Shown here in pieces: positions 1 through 5,921 of a stretch of DNA of 9,849 nucleotides. Origin of the DNA: Candidatus Omnitrophota bacterium (GTDB taxonomy: Bacteria; Omnitrophota; Koll11; Gygaellales; Profunditerraquicolaceae); contig JALOQI010000011.1 of NCBI GenBank assembly GCA_025453435.1, forward strand, positions 1 to 9,849. Reading direction: 5' to 3'. The position numbers and the translations under genes were made by a program. The notes under the pieces were generated by a model that ran no database searches, had not been told where the DNA came from, and saw only the letters and a program-made list of their open reading frames with translations. Position 1 is the stretch's first letter. Each line of letters begins with the position of its first letter.

Positions 1-833
1 TAAACGCAGTCCATGCAGAGAATGCATTCCTGTTTTACGTAGCTTGCGTCATCGCGTATCGCGCCCATCCTGCAATCCTGCTTGCACTTTCCGCAGTTGA
101 TGCACTCAACGACCTCTCTGGTGAGCAGGCTGTGCCTGGCTGCGATCGCATACAAAGCCCCGAGCGGGCACACTGCCCTGCACCAGAAGCGCTTGTAATA
201 AACGGCCGCCGCGATTATCGCTATCATAAACGCGAAAACTATCGACGCGTGAGCGAAATACCGAACGTGGACACCGAGCACAGAAGACTTGAGACTCCGG
301 TAAAGATCGTACACCGGCCCATACAGGTTAAAATTTTTTATTAATAACGCAAAGCCTGAGTCGATCGAAAACGTAACAGTAGGGATAAGGTTCAGCGACA
401 CGAACCTGCCTGCGATGACTACAGGGTCTAAAAACCAGGCGAGCTGGAGTCCTGACAAAGCAGCCAGTGTTATAATTCCAAGTATCCAGTACTTTATGCG
501 CCTGAGCCTGCGATTTGTCCGGTCCTTGAGCGCTCTATTTTTCTTCTCGACTGTCGCCAGGTCCATTAAAGCGCCGAGAGGGCATATCCAGCCGCAGAAA
601 AATCTTCCAAAAACCAATGTAAGGCCTAACATGACCAAAGACCAAACGATCCCTGCAAGGATCACGCGCTCGCTTAAAGCCGTTACAAGCATTAAAAGCG
701 GATCGGTTTTAAAAAAGATCTGCGCCGAAAAGATCCCCTTTAACGGATACGTCGTGGACCAGAGGATGTATACGAATAGAAGTCCGAAAAAGGTCTGCGA
801 GACCCGCCTGGCTATTACCAGTTTTTTCGCCAT
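1..833 (-). CDS. Membrane-bound 4Fe-4S protein, NapH/polyferredoxin-like (C-terminus cut by window edge)
   Basis: Reading from an ATG at 833 gives 277 residues with no stop before the window edge, so the C-terminus is missing. The N-terminal half has hydrophobic segments near residues 13-27 and 50-68. These lead into FFCGWICPLGA (about 79-89), and a second motif, FWCRAVCPLGALY, follows the last membrane helix at about 215-231. Paired CxxxCP motifs of this sort mark the NapH/NosR/MauN-type membrane ferredoxins. Near the edge come a CxxCxxCxxxC cluster motif (CINCGKCKQDC) and the start of a second, CILCMDC. The family passes electrons across or along the membrane; the partner here is unknown. 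The start lies 9 bp after the DUF362 stop with only a weak Shine-Dalgarno sequence (GAGAAT), so translation is probably coupled to the DUF362 gene. I infer that the two proteins form one redox or metal-related module. Confidence 0.85.
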   Translation of the reverse strand, partial: MAKKLVIARRVSQTFFGLLFVYILWSTTYPLKGIFSAQIFFKTDPLLMLVTALSERVILAGIVWSLVMLGLTLVFGRFFCGWICPLGALMDLATVEKKNRALKDRTNRRLRRIKYWILGIITLAALSGLQLAWFLDPVVIAGRFVSLNLIPTVTFSIDSGFALLIKNFNLYGPVYDLYRSLKSSVLGVHVRYFAHASIVFAFMIAIIAAAVYYKRFWCRAVCPLGALYAIAARHSLLTREVVECINCGKCKQDCRMGAIRDDASYVKQECILCMDCV

Positions 834-842
834 AAATTATTC

Positions 843-1790
843 TCAGACCGATAGCTCAACGATGTCTTTTTTCGCATAATATTCGCTTCCGAAACCGCGC
901 TCTATTGCATGGGCTATGTAGGGAATAGAATTAGGATCTTTGCCCACAAGCCTGCACGAATATACGTCAGCCAGGGTGAAATCCGCAGAAGCAATGACCG
1001 TGTTCAATGCCTGCACATCGGCCAGATTGCCGCCCGTGGGCCCGTTGCGCGTAAGATACCTGAACCCGTCTATGACCGTGAGGTCGGGTTTTATGAAATC
1101 GGTTATGTCTACCAGTTTTCTGCCGATATCTAAATGCATCAGCCCTCTGCTTCCGCCGCAGATCCCCATAAGGTTCTTCATGCCGAGCGTCAAACCCGTA
1201 AGGCCGTGATGCTTGAGAACGGGCACGTTTATGAAAGCGTCGCACTCGATAGCGTCGCGGAACACAGGCCAACCTTCCATAGGGCTGTCGTAGGGGAACT
1301 GCGCTTTGACGTAATTCCAGCTGTCCGTGAAATAGACCTTCGCGCCTTTGGATTCAGCGGCCTTTCTGATGCCGCTCGTCACATAACACCTCTCCGAAGC
1401 ATTGCAGGTGTTGTCGAACACATTCACCCGTTTAGCTCCCGCTTCATAACACATTTCCACGAGCGCGGCCACGACGAAAGGATTTGTGTTGGCGCCGGTC
1501 TCAGGCGAGCGGTCCCAGCCGATGTTGGGCTTTATCACTACCACATCGCCTGTTTTAACGAACCTTCCCATGCCCCCCAGAGTTTCAACCGCCTTTCGTG
1601 TCATTGCCGCAGGATCGGTCCCTTTGACCTTGACAAGGTCATGGTCGGTGGCAACAGGCCTTTTCTTCCTGGCGTTGGGGTTTTTTACCGCTGCCGCTAC
1701 CCCTGTCCTTCGCATAAAATGCAATATAGCGGCTGACCCGAGCCCGCAGCTTAAAAGCTTAAGAAAATCCCTTCTTGAAAATTTTGCCAT
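843..1790 (-). CDS. Tat-exported DUF362 domain protein
   Basis: 315 residues. The N-terminus carries a textbook twin-arginine motif, SRRDFLK (residues 5-11), then a hydrophobic stretch to about residue 35 with an AAA site near 32-34, so export in folded, cofactor-loaded form is likely. The mature part matches DUF362: VVIKPNIGW (84-92), a Rossmann-like segment around 105-130, and VPVLKHHGLTGLTLGMKN (189-206). The family has no established reaction. Its members are common in anaerobes, and some carry ferredoxin domains; here the ferredoxin function sits on the next gene instead. There is no CxxCxxC cluster motif in this protein. A strong Shine-Dalgarno sequence (GGAGGT) overlaps the last codons of the upstream zinc-ribbon gene, whose stop is 2 bp before this ATG, so the two are co-transcribed. 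Confidence 0.88.
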   Translation of the reverse strand: MAKFSRRDFLKLLSCGLGSAAILHFMRRTGVAAAVKNPNARKKRPVATDHDLVKVKGTDPAAMTRKAVETLGGMGRFVKTGDVVVIKPNIGWDRSPETGANTNPFVVAALVEMCYEAGAKRVNVFDNTCNASERCYVTSGIRKAAESKGAKVYFTDSWNYVKAQFPYDSPMEGWPVFRDAIECDAFINVPVLKHHGLTGLTLGMKNLMGICGGSRGLMHLDIGRKLVDITDFIKPDLTVIDGFRYLTRNGPTGGNLADVQALNTVIASADFTLADVYSCRLVGKDPNSIPYIAHAIERGFGSEYYAKKDIVELSV

Positions 1791-1792
1791 AA

Positions 1793-2044
1793 TTACCTCC
1801 CCGGTTTTTTTGCTTTCGCAGGCTTATCCTTCTCATATTTGTCAACGCCCCTCATGCAGTCTTTTGCCCAAACGCACCAGTCGAGGCACGACGGAAGTTT
1901 TTTACGCATGACCGGCTTGCCGCATTTGGGGCACTTCGCTTTTATCTCGTCGGAAAATATCTCAAGCTTATATTTACAGTGAGGGCACGTCGTTATTTCA
2001 ACCCTCAAATTTCTGCTGTCTATCCCGGGGCATTTCTGTATCAT
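1793..2044 (-). CDS. Small cysteine-rich zinc-ribbon protein
   Basis: 83 residues, cytosolic by appearance. It opens with an MIQKCPGID segment. Then come a zinc-ribbon pair CPHC (about 20-23) and CPKC (about 38-41), a second cysteine group CLDWCVWAKDC (53-63), and a basic Lys/Pro-rich tail. The CPG start, ribbon and C-x3-C-x5-C arrangement resembles short proteins that in other anaerobes are annotated, probably loosely, as 'phosphohydrolase' because related sequences are fused or adjacent to HD domains. There is no HD domain here, so I do not transfer that function. Metal or iron-sulfur binding is the safest statement. The start has an AGGA Shine-Dalgarno about 9 nt upstream. The gene lies 35 bp after a 53-residue ORF and its last codons hold the ribosome site of the DUF362 gene. 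Confidence 0.75.
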   Translation of the reverse strand: MIQKCPGIDSRNLRVEITTCPHCKYKLEIFSDEIKAKCPKCGKPVMRKKLPSCLDWCVWAKDCMRGVDKYEKDKPAKAKKPGR

Positions 2045-2079
2045 AGATAGCCATTCCTCATTTAAAAATCTTACATATC

Positions 2080-2241
2080 CTATGACTGTCTGCGCCGCTC
2101 AGTCCGGCGAAGCGCCTTGACCATGCGGTCATACGCCTCCTGCGCGGAAGAACCCTCGGTAAGATGCTCGCAGCAGACGGCCGCATAACCCCGGCGGTTC
2201 TTGATCCTGAAGATCTTGACGTCCAGATGTCCGATTTTCAT
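2080..2241 (-). CDS. 53-residue HicB-like small protein
   Basis: A short gene read from an ATG at 2241 to a TAG at 2080, with a very good ribosome site (AAGGAGG, 4 nt from the ATG). The product is basic. It begins with a beta-like stretch (VKIFRIKN), then GYAAVCCEHLTEGSSAQEA and a helix ending in an Arg-rich tail. The pattern GY-x-A/V-x-C, a short acidic loop, EGSS-x-QEA and an amphipathic helix resembles the half-RNase-H fold of HicB/UPF0150 proteins, which bind HicA toxins or stand alone. No HicA-like gene is next to it and it has no C-terminal DNA-binding domain, so an orphan HicB-like role is only a suggestion. It lies 26 bp after the deaminase gene and 35 bp before the zinc-ribbon gene, which fits a shared transcript. 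Confidence 0.65.
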   Translation of the reverse strand: MKIGHLDVKIFRIKNRRGYAAVCCEHLTEGSSAQEAYDRMVKALRRTERRRQS

Positions 2242-2267
2242 GCTGCCTCCTTAACATGCGAATGCGA

Positions 2268-2747
2268 TCAATAAACTTTTTTAAAAGGCGACCTTTCCCA
2301 GGCCGCAAAAAGCCCGCGGCATTCTTCGAGCATAAAACCCGCAGTGATCGAAATGCCGGACCCGCCCATCTTTTTCATTTTTTTTGCGCTGATGCCCAGC
2401 TCGTTGAAGCCTATTTTGCGCGCATCGGATATACCCGTGCCGAACACTACGGCATCGATGCGGGCCCAGTGGATAGCGCTAAAACACATCGGGCAGGGTT
2501 CGGTAGTGGAATAAATTTCACAGCCTGACAGATCATAGGTTTTGAGTTTTTTTGACGCCTCCCGTATTGCGTTTATCTCGGCGTGACAGCTGGCGTCGTT
2601 TCTTAGCACCGTATTGCGGCCGACAGCTATTACATTCCCGTTTTTTACGATACAGGCGCCGAACGGCCCACCGTCGGGCTTTTTTAGGTTCCTGCCCGCT
2701 TCTTTTATCGCCAGCATCATGAATTTCGGATCGATCTTCCTTTTCAT
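2268..2747 (-). CDS. Guanine deaminase-like cytidine/deoxycytidylate deaminase family protein
   Basis: 159 residues from the preferred ATG, close to the 156 of Bacillus subtilis GuaD. It has the zinc-site motifs of the CDA superfamily: HAE at 55-57, giving the zinc ligand His55 and the proton-shuttle Glu57, and PCPMC at 84-88 with two Cys ligands. The GGPFGACIVKNG segment (26-37) and the AIHWAR segment after PCPMC are typical of GuaD. The C-terminal AW...KKVY resembles the tail that closes over the active site in GuaD. Guanine deaminase converts guanine to xanthine in purine salvage; another nucleobase or nucleoside substrate is possible. I chose the ATG at 2747 because GGAG sits 6 nt upstream. 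A TTG at 2795 and an ATG at 2759 are in frame but lack ribosome sites. It lies 55 bp after the macrodomain gene. Confidence 0.82.
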   Translation of the reverse strand: MKRKIDPKFMMLAIKEAGRNLKKPDGGPFGACIVKNGNVIAVGRNTVLRNDASCHAEINAIREASKKLKTYDLSGCEIYSTTEPCPMCFSAIHWARIDAVVFGTGISDARKIGFNELGISAKKMKKMGGSGISITAGFMLEECRGLFAAWERSPFKKVY

Positions 2748-2802
2748 TAAACGCTCCATTGACAATATTTTACAGCAAAGGGGGATTTTTATCAACCAGT
2801 CT

Positions 2803-3348
2803 TTACGCTGTATTTGCGCCCGGCTGCGACGGAGGGAAATATTTCTGCAGGCATTTATCGTAGACCCGGTGATCGGCCGCAGAAAAAAGGACGAATATTA
2901 TTTCTTCGAAACAAATAGGATTTTTTTTAAGGAAATCTTTCGCGGTCCGCAAAGCTATGTCAGCTGCTATTTCTATAGGAAACCTGTAAGCGCCGGTAGA
3001 GATCGCGGGGAATGCGATCGAATTCAGCTTATGTTTGCGGGCGAGTTCCAGCGAATTAAAATAGCAATTTTCCAATGCTGCCTCCTCGCCTTTATCGCCT
3101 CCATGCCAGACAGGGCCTACCGTATGTATCACGAATCCGGCCGGCAGATTATAACCTTTAGTGATCTTTGCCTGGCCTGTGTCGCAGCCGCCTAAAGTCG
3201 CGCACTCGGCCAGAAGCGCCGGGCCTGCTGCGCGGTGGACCGCTCCGTCGACTCCCCCGCCTCCGAGCAAGGTTTTGTTAGCGGCATTGACAATTGCGTC
3301 AGCAGCGATCCCGGTAATATCTCCCTGCTCTAATCTTATCTTAGTCAT
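2803..3348 (-). CDS. MacroD/YmdB-type macrodomain protein (O-acetyl-ADP-ribose deacetylase)
   Basis: 181 residues, almost entirely one macrodomain. Hallmarks are GDIT (9-12), AIVNAAN (18-24), the phosphate-binding [10 protein letters not shown] loop (29-38), HTVGPVW (75-81) and the second loop [13 protein letters not shown] (112-124). The match to Escherichia coli YmdB runs through most of the length. This MacroD-like class hydrolyses O-acetyl-ADP-ribose and mono-ADP-ribose esters on acidic residues. Asn24 and the aspartate in GGVDG (Asp34) correspond to residues used for catalysis in this class. The ATG at 3348 has no convincing Shine-Dalgarno sequence, but its upstream gap holds a TATAAT box. 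It is probably the first gene of the unit running down to the iron-sulfur protein. With the deaminase behind it, nucleotide-derivative clean-up is a reasonable shared theme, though inferred only from adjacency. Confidence 0.9.
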   Translation of the reverse strand: MTKIRLEQGDITGIAADAIVNAANKTLLGGGGVDGAVHRAAGPALLAECATLGGCDTGQAKITKGYNLPAGFVIHTVGPVWHGGDKGEEAALENCYFNSLELARKHKLNSIAFPAISTGAYRFPIEIAADIALRTAKDFLKKNPICFEEIIFVLFSAADHRVYDKCLQKYFPPSQPGANTA

Positions 3349-3377
3349 ATGATCAAGGGTAAACTTAAACTTGCAAC

Positions 3378-3383
3378 ATTATA
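3378..3383 (-). promoter_or_regulatory. Candidate -10 box for the macrodomain operon
   Basis: A perfect TATAAT lies in the 65-bp gap between the secretin-like stop and the macrodomain start, about 29 nt before that ATG. There is no recognisable -35 at 16-18 bp, and no extended -10 TG. It is the only promoter-like signal in the gap and no terminator hairpin with a T-run is visible there, so read-through from the upstream unit is also possible. Confidence 0.35.
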
Positions 3384-3413
3384 GCGGACAGAGGGATAGC
3401 TAAAGCGTCTGCA

Positions 3414-4208
3414 TTAGTTGAGGGTGAGGAAAAACAAAGTCTTGCGGGATGCGCTGTCCTTGCGGAATTCCGAAATAGTCCTTACGCCCAGCAGGGTCAG
3501 CGCGTCTCCCCTGTGCATAGTGACCTGCAAAAGCACGGGTGGCTCTATCGCAGGATCTGACGACTGAACTCCGGCTTTGGCCGGCCGAAGTTTCAATGTC
3601 ACGGTATCGTCATTGTTCACCAGCGGCAGGACTTCAATATATTCCGGATCTTCATTCTTTCCGGGAATTGACGGCGCACTGCCGCCGGCAGGTTCTACCG
3701 CGGCAGACGGAAATATTTCATCTTTCTTTAATAATAGAATTGACGGCTCGCCGCTTTTTAACTGCAGGTTGAGCTGATATTTTTTCACGGAATCCTGGCC
3801 GGCAGCCAGCATATCCTGCAATCCTGAGTATGTTGCGCGGGGATATATGACCTGGACCGCCCTGATCCCGGATTTTTCTATGAAGCTCATGTTCACATCA
3901 GCTGCCGTCACAGATATCACAGCCAGTTGAGGCGTTTTGTCGAGATAGCCGATAAGCTCCTGAAGGTGGGCTAAATACTCTTCCCGTTCAAGTATTACGA
4001 TCGTATTTGTCTTTTCGTCAAAAGTCATCTTGCCCTGAGGGCTCAATGCGACCGTTGCGGTCTTTAAAATATCCCTTCCGTCTCCGTGGTATATTTTGAT
4101 GAACCGCAGAGCCAGCGGCTGCGCCGCTAAAGAATCGACAGAAAACATCAAAACGGCTGAAAAAATAACCCAGAAACCCAGTCTTTTCATAGCATTAACG
4201 CCCGTCAT
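3414..4208 (-). CDS. Short secretin-related exported protein (secretin N-domain, no full pore domain)
   Basis: 264 residues. A signal peptide (hydrophobic 11-23, probable cleavage after SLAA) precedes a segment like the secretin N1 domain: LRFIKIYHGDG (34-44), then SPQGKMTFDEKTNTIVILE (56-74) and a helix ending ELIGYLDKTP (84-93). The middle is unassigned. The C-terminal part, EVLPLVNNDDTVTLKLRP (192-209) followed by a GDALTLLGVRT turn (234-244) and FFLTL, resembles scattered strands of the GspD/PilQ secretin domain. Real secretins usually exceed 400-600 residues and form a gated outer-membrane barrel; this protein looks too short for that. It could be a periplasmic accessory or an eroded secretin. 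Its ATG overlaps the upstream stop as ATGA, which implies translational coupling. An in-frame ATG at 4190 would also leave a good signal peptide. Confidence 0.6.
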   Translation of the reverse strand: MTGVNAMKRLGFWVIFSAVLMFSVDSLAAQPLALRFIKIYHGDGRDILKTATVALSPQGKMTFDEKTNTIVILEREEYLAHLQELIGYLDKTPQLAVISVTAADVNMSFIEKSGIRAVQVIYPRATYSGLQDMLAAGQDSVKKYQLNLQLKSGEPSILLLKKDEIFPSAAVEPAGGSAPSIPGKNEDPEYIEVLPLVNNDDTVTLKLRPAKAGVQSSDPAIEPPVLLQVTMHRGDALTLLGVRTISEFRKDSASRKTLFFLTLN

Positions 4209-4708
4209 TTATTGACCCCGATGCTCCACCCTGAAATCATTTTATTGTCATACCGGGTCAGAGCCACGATAAAATCCTCTATCTTTCTTGTGTATTTTAC
4301 GTTGCGATTGCCCGCGTTAGCTTCACAAACAAGCGATATATACTGATCCGCGGAAACCTTGCCGCCCGAGCTCTGCGATACGAAATCCAATGTAATAGAG
4401 CCGTCTTTCAAAGCTATCATCTCATTGTCGGCAACAGGGTAAAACAGATATTCAAAAACAATTGCTTTGCCAAGCCTATCGGCAATGATCTGCAACTTGT
4501 AGCGTTTATCGGCCGTGAAAAAGTTAAACGCGTATTTGCCCTGGTACAGGGGATCTTCGGTTATGAGATAGCTGTCATGGAACTTGAACCCTTCCTGCAC
4601 CGCGAATTTGCTTTTTTTAAACTCGTCGACCGACCTGCCGATCTGGCCGAACGCGCATCCGGCCGAGACGGCAAAAAAGAATAACGATATTAACGTTTTC
4701 TTTATCAT
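4205..4708 (-). CDS. Secreted or periplasmic protein of unknown function
   Basis: 167 residues that I do not recognise. The N-terminus is a clear signal peptide: Lys-Lys at 3-4, a hydrophobic core to about residue 17 and a likely signal-peptidase-I site after AFG (19-21). Cys18 is preceded by SAG, which is a poor lipobox, so a lipoprotein is less likely. The mature domain of about 145 residues mixes beta-like stretches (YAFNFFTADKRYKLQII, GSITLDFVS) with charged turns; the mature part has one cysteine, in the LVCEAN segment. The gene has no Shine-Dalgarno sequence. Instead a TATAAA box lies 10 nt before the ATG, with TTGTAA 17 bp further upstream. Its stop overlaps the start of the secretin-like gene, so the two exported proteins are probably made together and may act together in the envelope. 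Confidence 0.7.
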   Translation of the reverse strand: MIKKTLISLFFFAVSAGCAFGQIGRSVDEFKKSKFAVQEGFKFHDSYLITEDPLYQGKYAFNFFTADKRYKLQIIADRLGKAIVFEYLFYPVADNEMIALKDGSITLDFVSQSSGGKVSADQYISLVCEANAGNRNVKYTRKIEDFIVALTRYDNKMISGWSIGVNK

Positions 4709-4718
4709 GAAATTTTAT

Positions 4719-4747
4719 TTTATATTAAACCTTGGTGTTATTTACAA
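4719..4747 (-). promoter_or_regulatory. Weak candidate promoter before the secreted-protein gene
   Basis: On the minus strand TTGTAA (4742-4747) is followed after 17 bp by TATAAA (4719-4724), 10 nt before the ATG at 4708. It overlaps the end of the YkgJ-like gene and sits in AT-rich DNA, where such matches arise by chance. If real, it would give a transcript starting about 3-4 nt before the ATG. Confidence 0.25.
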
Positions 4748-5087
4748 AATCTTTCGATTTTACGAGATAGCACAGATCTTCCAGAAAAGGCGCGGGCTTG
4801 CCTCTTTCTAAAGGAAATTCTTTGCATGAGGAAGGTTTCAGATCATAGCTGACCTGATGTATGGAACACAGGCCGTCAGGGGTGAGGAACGTGCAGGGAT
4901 TGTCTCCTAAACTGGTGCCGACGCGGAATCCGGAAGGGAAAGCGTCGTCTTTTTCAAATTCGAAAAAAGTGCCTTTCCACTTGATTCCCGAGGATAATAT
5001 TTTTTTCGCTTCTTCGAGGTCCACCCACGCCCCTGTCTCGCAGCACGTGCACTGGCGCGGGCATTTATTGCAATCTATTTTTTCCAT
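4725..5087 (-). CDS. YkgJ-family putative zinc- or iron-chelating protein
   Basis: 120 residues and nine cysteines. The order is C6, C9, C13, C15 and C16 at the N-terminus (ending in the CTCC motif), C65 in NPCTFL, C74 in GLCSIH, C88 in KPSSCKEFPL and C106. The run CxxCx3CxCC, then PC-x-FL, C-x-IH, 'Y-x-x-KP-x-x-C-x-x-FP', is characteristic of the YkgJ/CxxCxxCC family (UPF0153-like), thought to bind zinc or an iron-sulfur cluster and without a settled reaction. It may act as a metal or cluster carrier or a maturation factor. The gene starts 15 bp after the SpeD-like stop with no good ribosome site, so it probably depends on coupling. Its place between a pyruvoyl-enzyme homologue and two exported proteins offers no obvious metal target. 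Confidence 0.8.
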   Translation of the reverse strand: MEKIDCNKCPRQCTCCETGAWVDLEEAKKILSSGIKWKGTFFEFEKDDAFPSGFRVGTSLGDNPCTFLTPDGLCSIHQVSYDLKPSSCKEFPLERGKPAPFLEDLCYLVKSKDFVNNTKV

Positions 5088-5102
5088 TTGAGAATAACTC
5101 GC

Positions 5103-5546
5103 TTATTTGTAGTAGTCCAGACCCCGCAGGATATACTGGGCGTCCATGCGCTGGGGGGCGAAAAAGCGCCTGGCGAACTCCTTTGCCTTTTCGATGTCGT
5201 ATTCCCTGCAGCAATATACGTCTACCGAGATGTAATCCTTTACGCTGAGGGTATGGATCACGATCGAGCTCTCGACCAGCGGCACCCATCCTGAAAGTCC
5301 GGCTTTATCGGGGAATCTCGTGGCGTCGGTAAAAAATATGTTGGGCGGGGACTGCTTTTCCATGCCCAGGTACGATACGAACTCGTCCAGGAACTGGTAA
5401 CACAGAGCTAAGTCGTCGCACGCGCCTTTTTTGCAGTTATAAAGATCCAGAAGCAGCTCATACCCGAAAGCCTGCGGCTTTCGCGGTTTAGAAAGACGCA
5501 GAGGTTTCTCCGCAACTATGTCTTCCAGCATCATTTCTTTCTGCAT
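5103..5546 (-). CDS. Divergent SpeD-like (AdoMet decarboxylase family) pyruvoyl enzyme
   Basis: 147 residues. After an extra N-terminal tail of about 25, the sequence follows the bacterial class 1B SpeD fold: FGYELLLDLYNC (27-38), the loop GLSGWVPLVESSIVIHT (83-99) and DYISVDVYCC (104-113). It ends in a C-terminal RGLDY that recalls the RG tail of SpeD. Aligned by eye to Bacillus and Thermotoga SpeD, Glu92-Ser93 is the self-cleavage site whose Ser becomes the pyruvoyl group, His98 matches His68 and Cys113 matches Cys83. All three processing or proton-donor residues are kept, but the residue after the pyruvoyl Ser is Ser94 rather than the usual His. SpeD makes decarboxylated AdoMet for spermidine synthesis; related SpeD homologues are reported to decarboxylate ornithine or arginine instead. 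No speE is nearby, so the substrate is open. Confidence 0.75.
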   Translation of the reverse strand: MQKEMMLEDIVAEKPLRLSKPRKPQAFGYELLLDLYNCKKGACDDLALCYQFLDEFVSYLGMEKQSPPNIFFTDATRFPDKAGLSGWVPLVESSIVIHTLSVKDYISVDVYCCREYDIEKAKEFARRFFAPQRMDAQYILRGLDYYK

Positions 5547-5552
5547 GAAGTT

Positions 5553-5580
5553 ATTATATAAAAACTGACGGCCATGTCAA
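5553..5580 (-). promoter_or_regulatory. Consensus sigma70-type promoter of the SpeD-like unit
   Basis: The minus strand reads TTGACA (5575-5580), a 16-bp spacer and TATAAT (5553-5558); both hexamers are perfect. An A/T-rich stretch directly upstream (5581-5600) could act as an UP element. Only six bases, AACTTC, separate the -10 from the ATG at 5546, so transcription should begin at or next to the start codon. There is no Shine-Dalgarno sequence before that ATG. The promoter occupies most of the 51-bp gap after the cupin gene and divides the lar unit from the SpeD-like unit. Confidence 0.78.
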
Positions 5581-5597
5581 TATATTTTAAAAAAATT

Positions 5598-5921
5598 TTA
5601 TACGGGATTAACTACGTAAATGTAGCGCGCCGGAGAATCCCCCGCGTTCTTCATGTCGTGCAAGGTCCCTGGCGGTATATATACAACCTGGCCTTTTGCC
5701 GCGCAGAGCCCTGCCTTGCCTTCTATAACAGCCTCTATACTTCCCTCGAGGATTATTATTATCTCTTCTTTTGAATCAGTGCTGTGGCTGCCCACGGATT
5801 CTCCGGGCTGAAGAACGACCTGGCCCGCTTTCATCCCTGAGGTCTGCGGGATGCCTGCCAGAAGCCGCTGATATTTCGAATTTTTTTCAAGATCGATCAG
5901 TTCTACTTTATTTCCGTTCAT
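5598..5921 (-). CDS. Single-domain cupin protein in the lar unit
   Basis: 107 residues, one small cupin barrel. Cupin motif 1 is present as GESVGSHST...EE....EG (about 40-60): the first histidine is kept but the usual HxH becomes HST, so one metal ligand may be lost or replaced. Motif 2 is intact, GQVVYIPPGTLHDMKN (77-92), matching G-x5-P-x-G-x2-H-x3-N. Small cupins bind a divalent metal or a small ligand and act as isomerases, sensors or enzymes, and the fold alone does not tell which. The ATG overlaps the larB stop as ATGA and has an AGGA ribosome site, so it belongs to the larE-larB transcript. A role in nickel-pincer handling, or with the product made by a nickel-pincer enzyme, is inference from position only. 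Confidence 0.85.
   Translation of the reverse strand: MNGNKVELIDLEKNSKYQRLLAGIPQTSGMKAGQVVLQPGESVGSHSTDSKEEIIIILEGSIEAVIEGKAGLCAAKGQVVYIPPGTLHDMKNAGDSPARYIYVVNPV

Noticed and set aside
1134..1736. 200-residue plus-strand open frame
   Set aside because: It lies opposite the DUF362 gene, has no ribosome site or recognisable domain, and DUF362 motifs and the Tat signal are unambiguous on the other strand.
2748..2795. N-terminal extension of the deaminase from a TTG at 2795
   Set aside because: No ribosome site precedes the TTG, the extra residues are not part of the family, and the ATG at 2747 has a well-placed GGAG.
2614..3195. 193-residue plus-strand open frame
   Set aside because: It spans the antisense of the deaminase and macrodomain genes, both clearly real; its composition is that of a shadow frame.
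3349..3413. Terminator after the secretin-like gene
   Set aside because: Only a 4-6 bp weak TAGC/GCTA pairing is possible and no T-run follows, so termination here is not supported.
4652..4657. Lipoprotein processing at Cys18 of the secreted protein
   Set aside because: The residues before the cysteine (VSAG) do not fit the L-[AS]-[GA]-C lipobox, and a normal cleavage site AFG follows three residues later.
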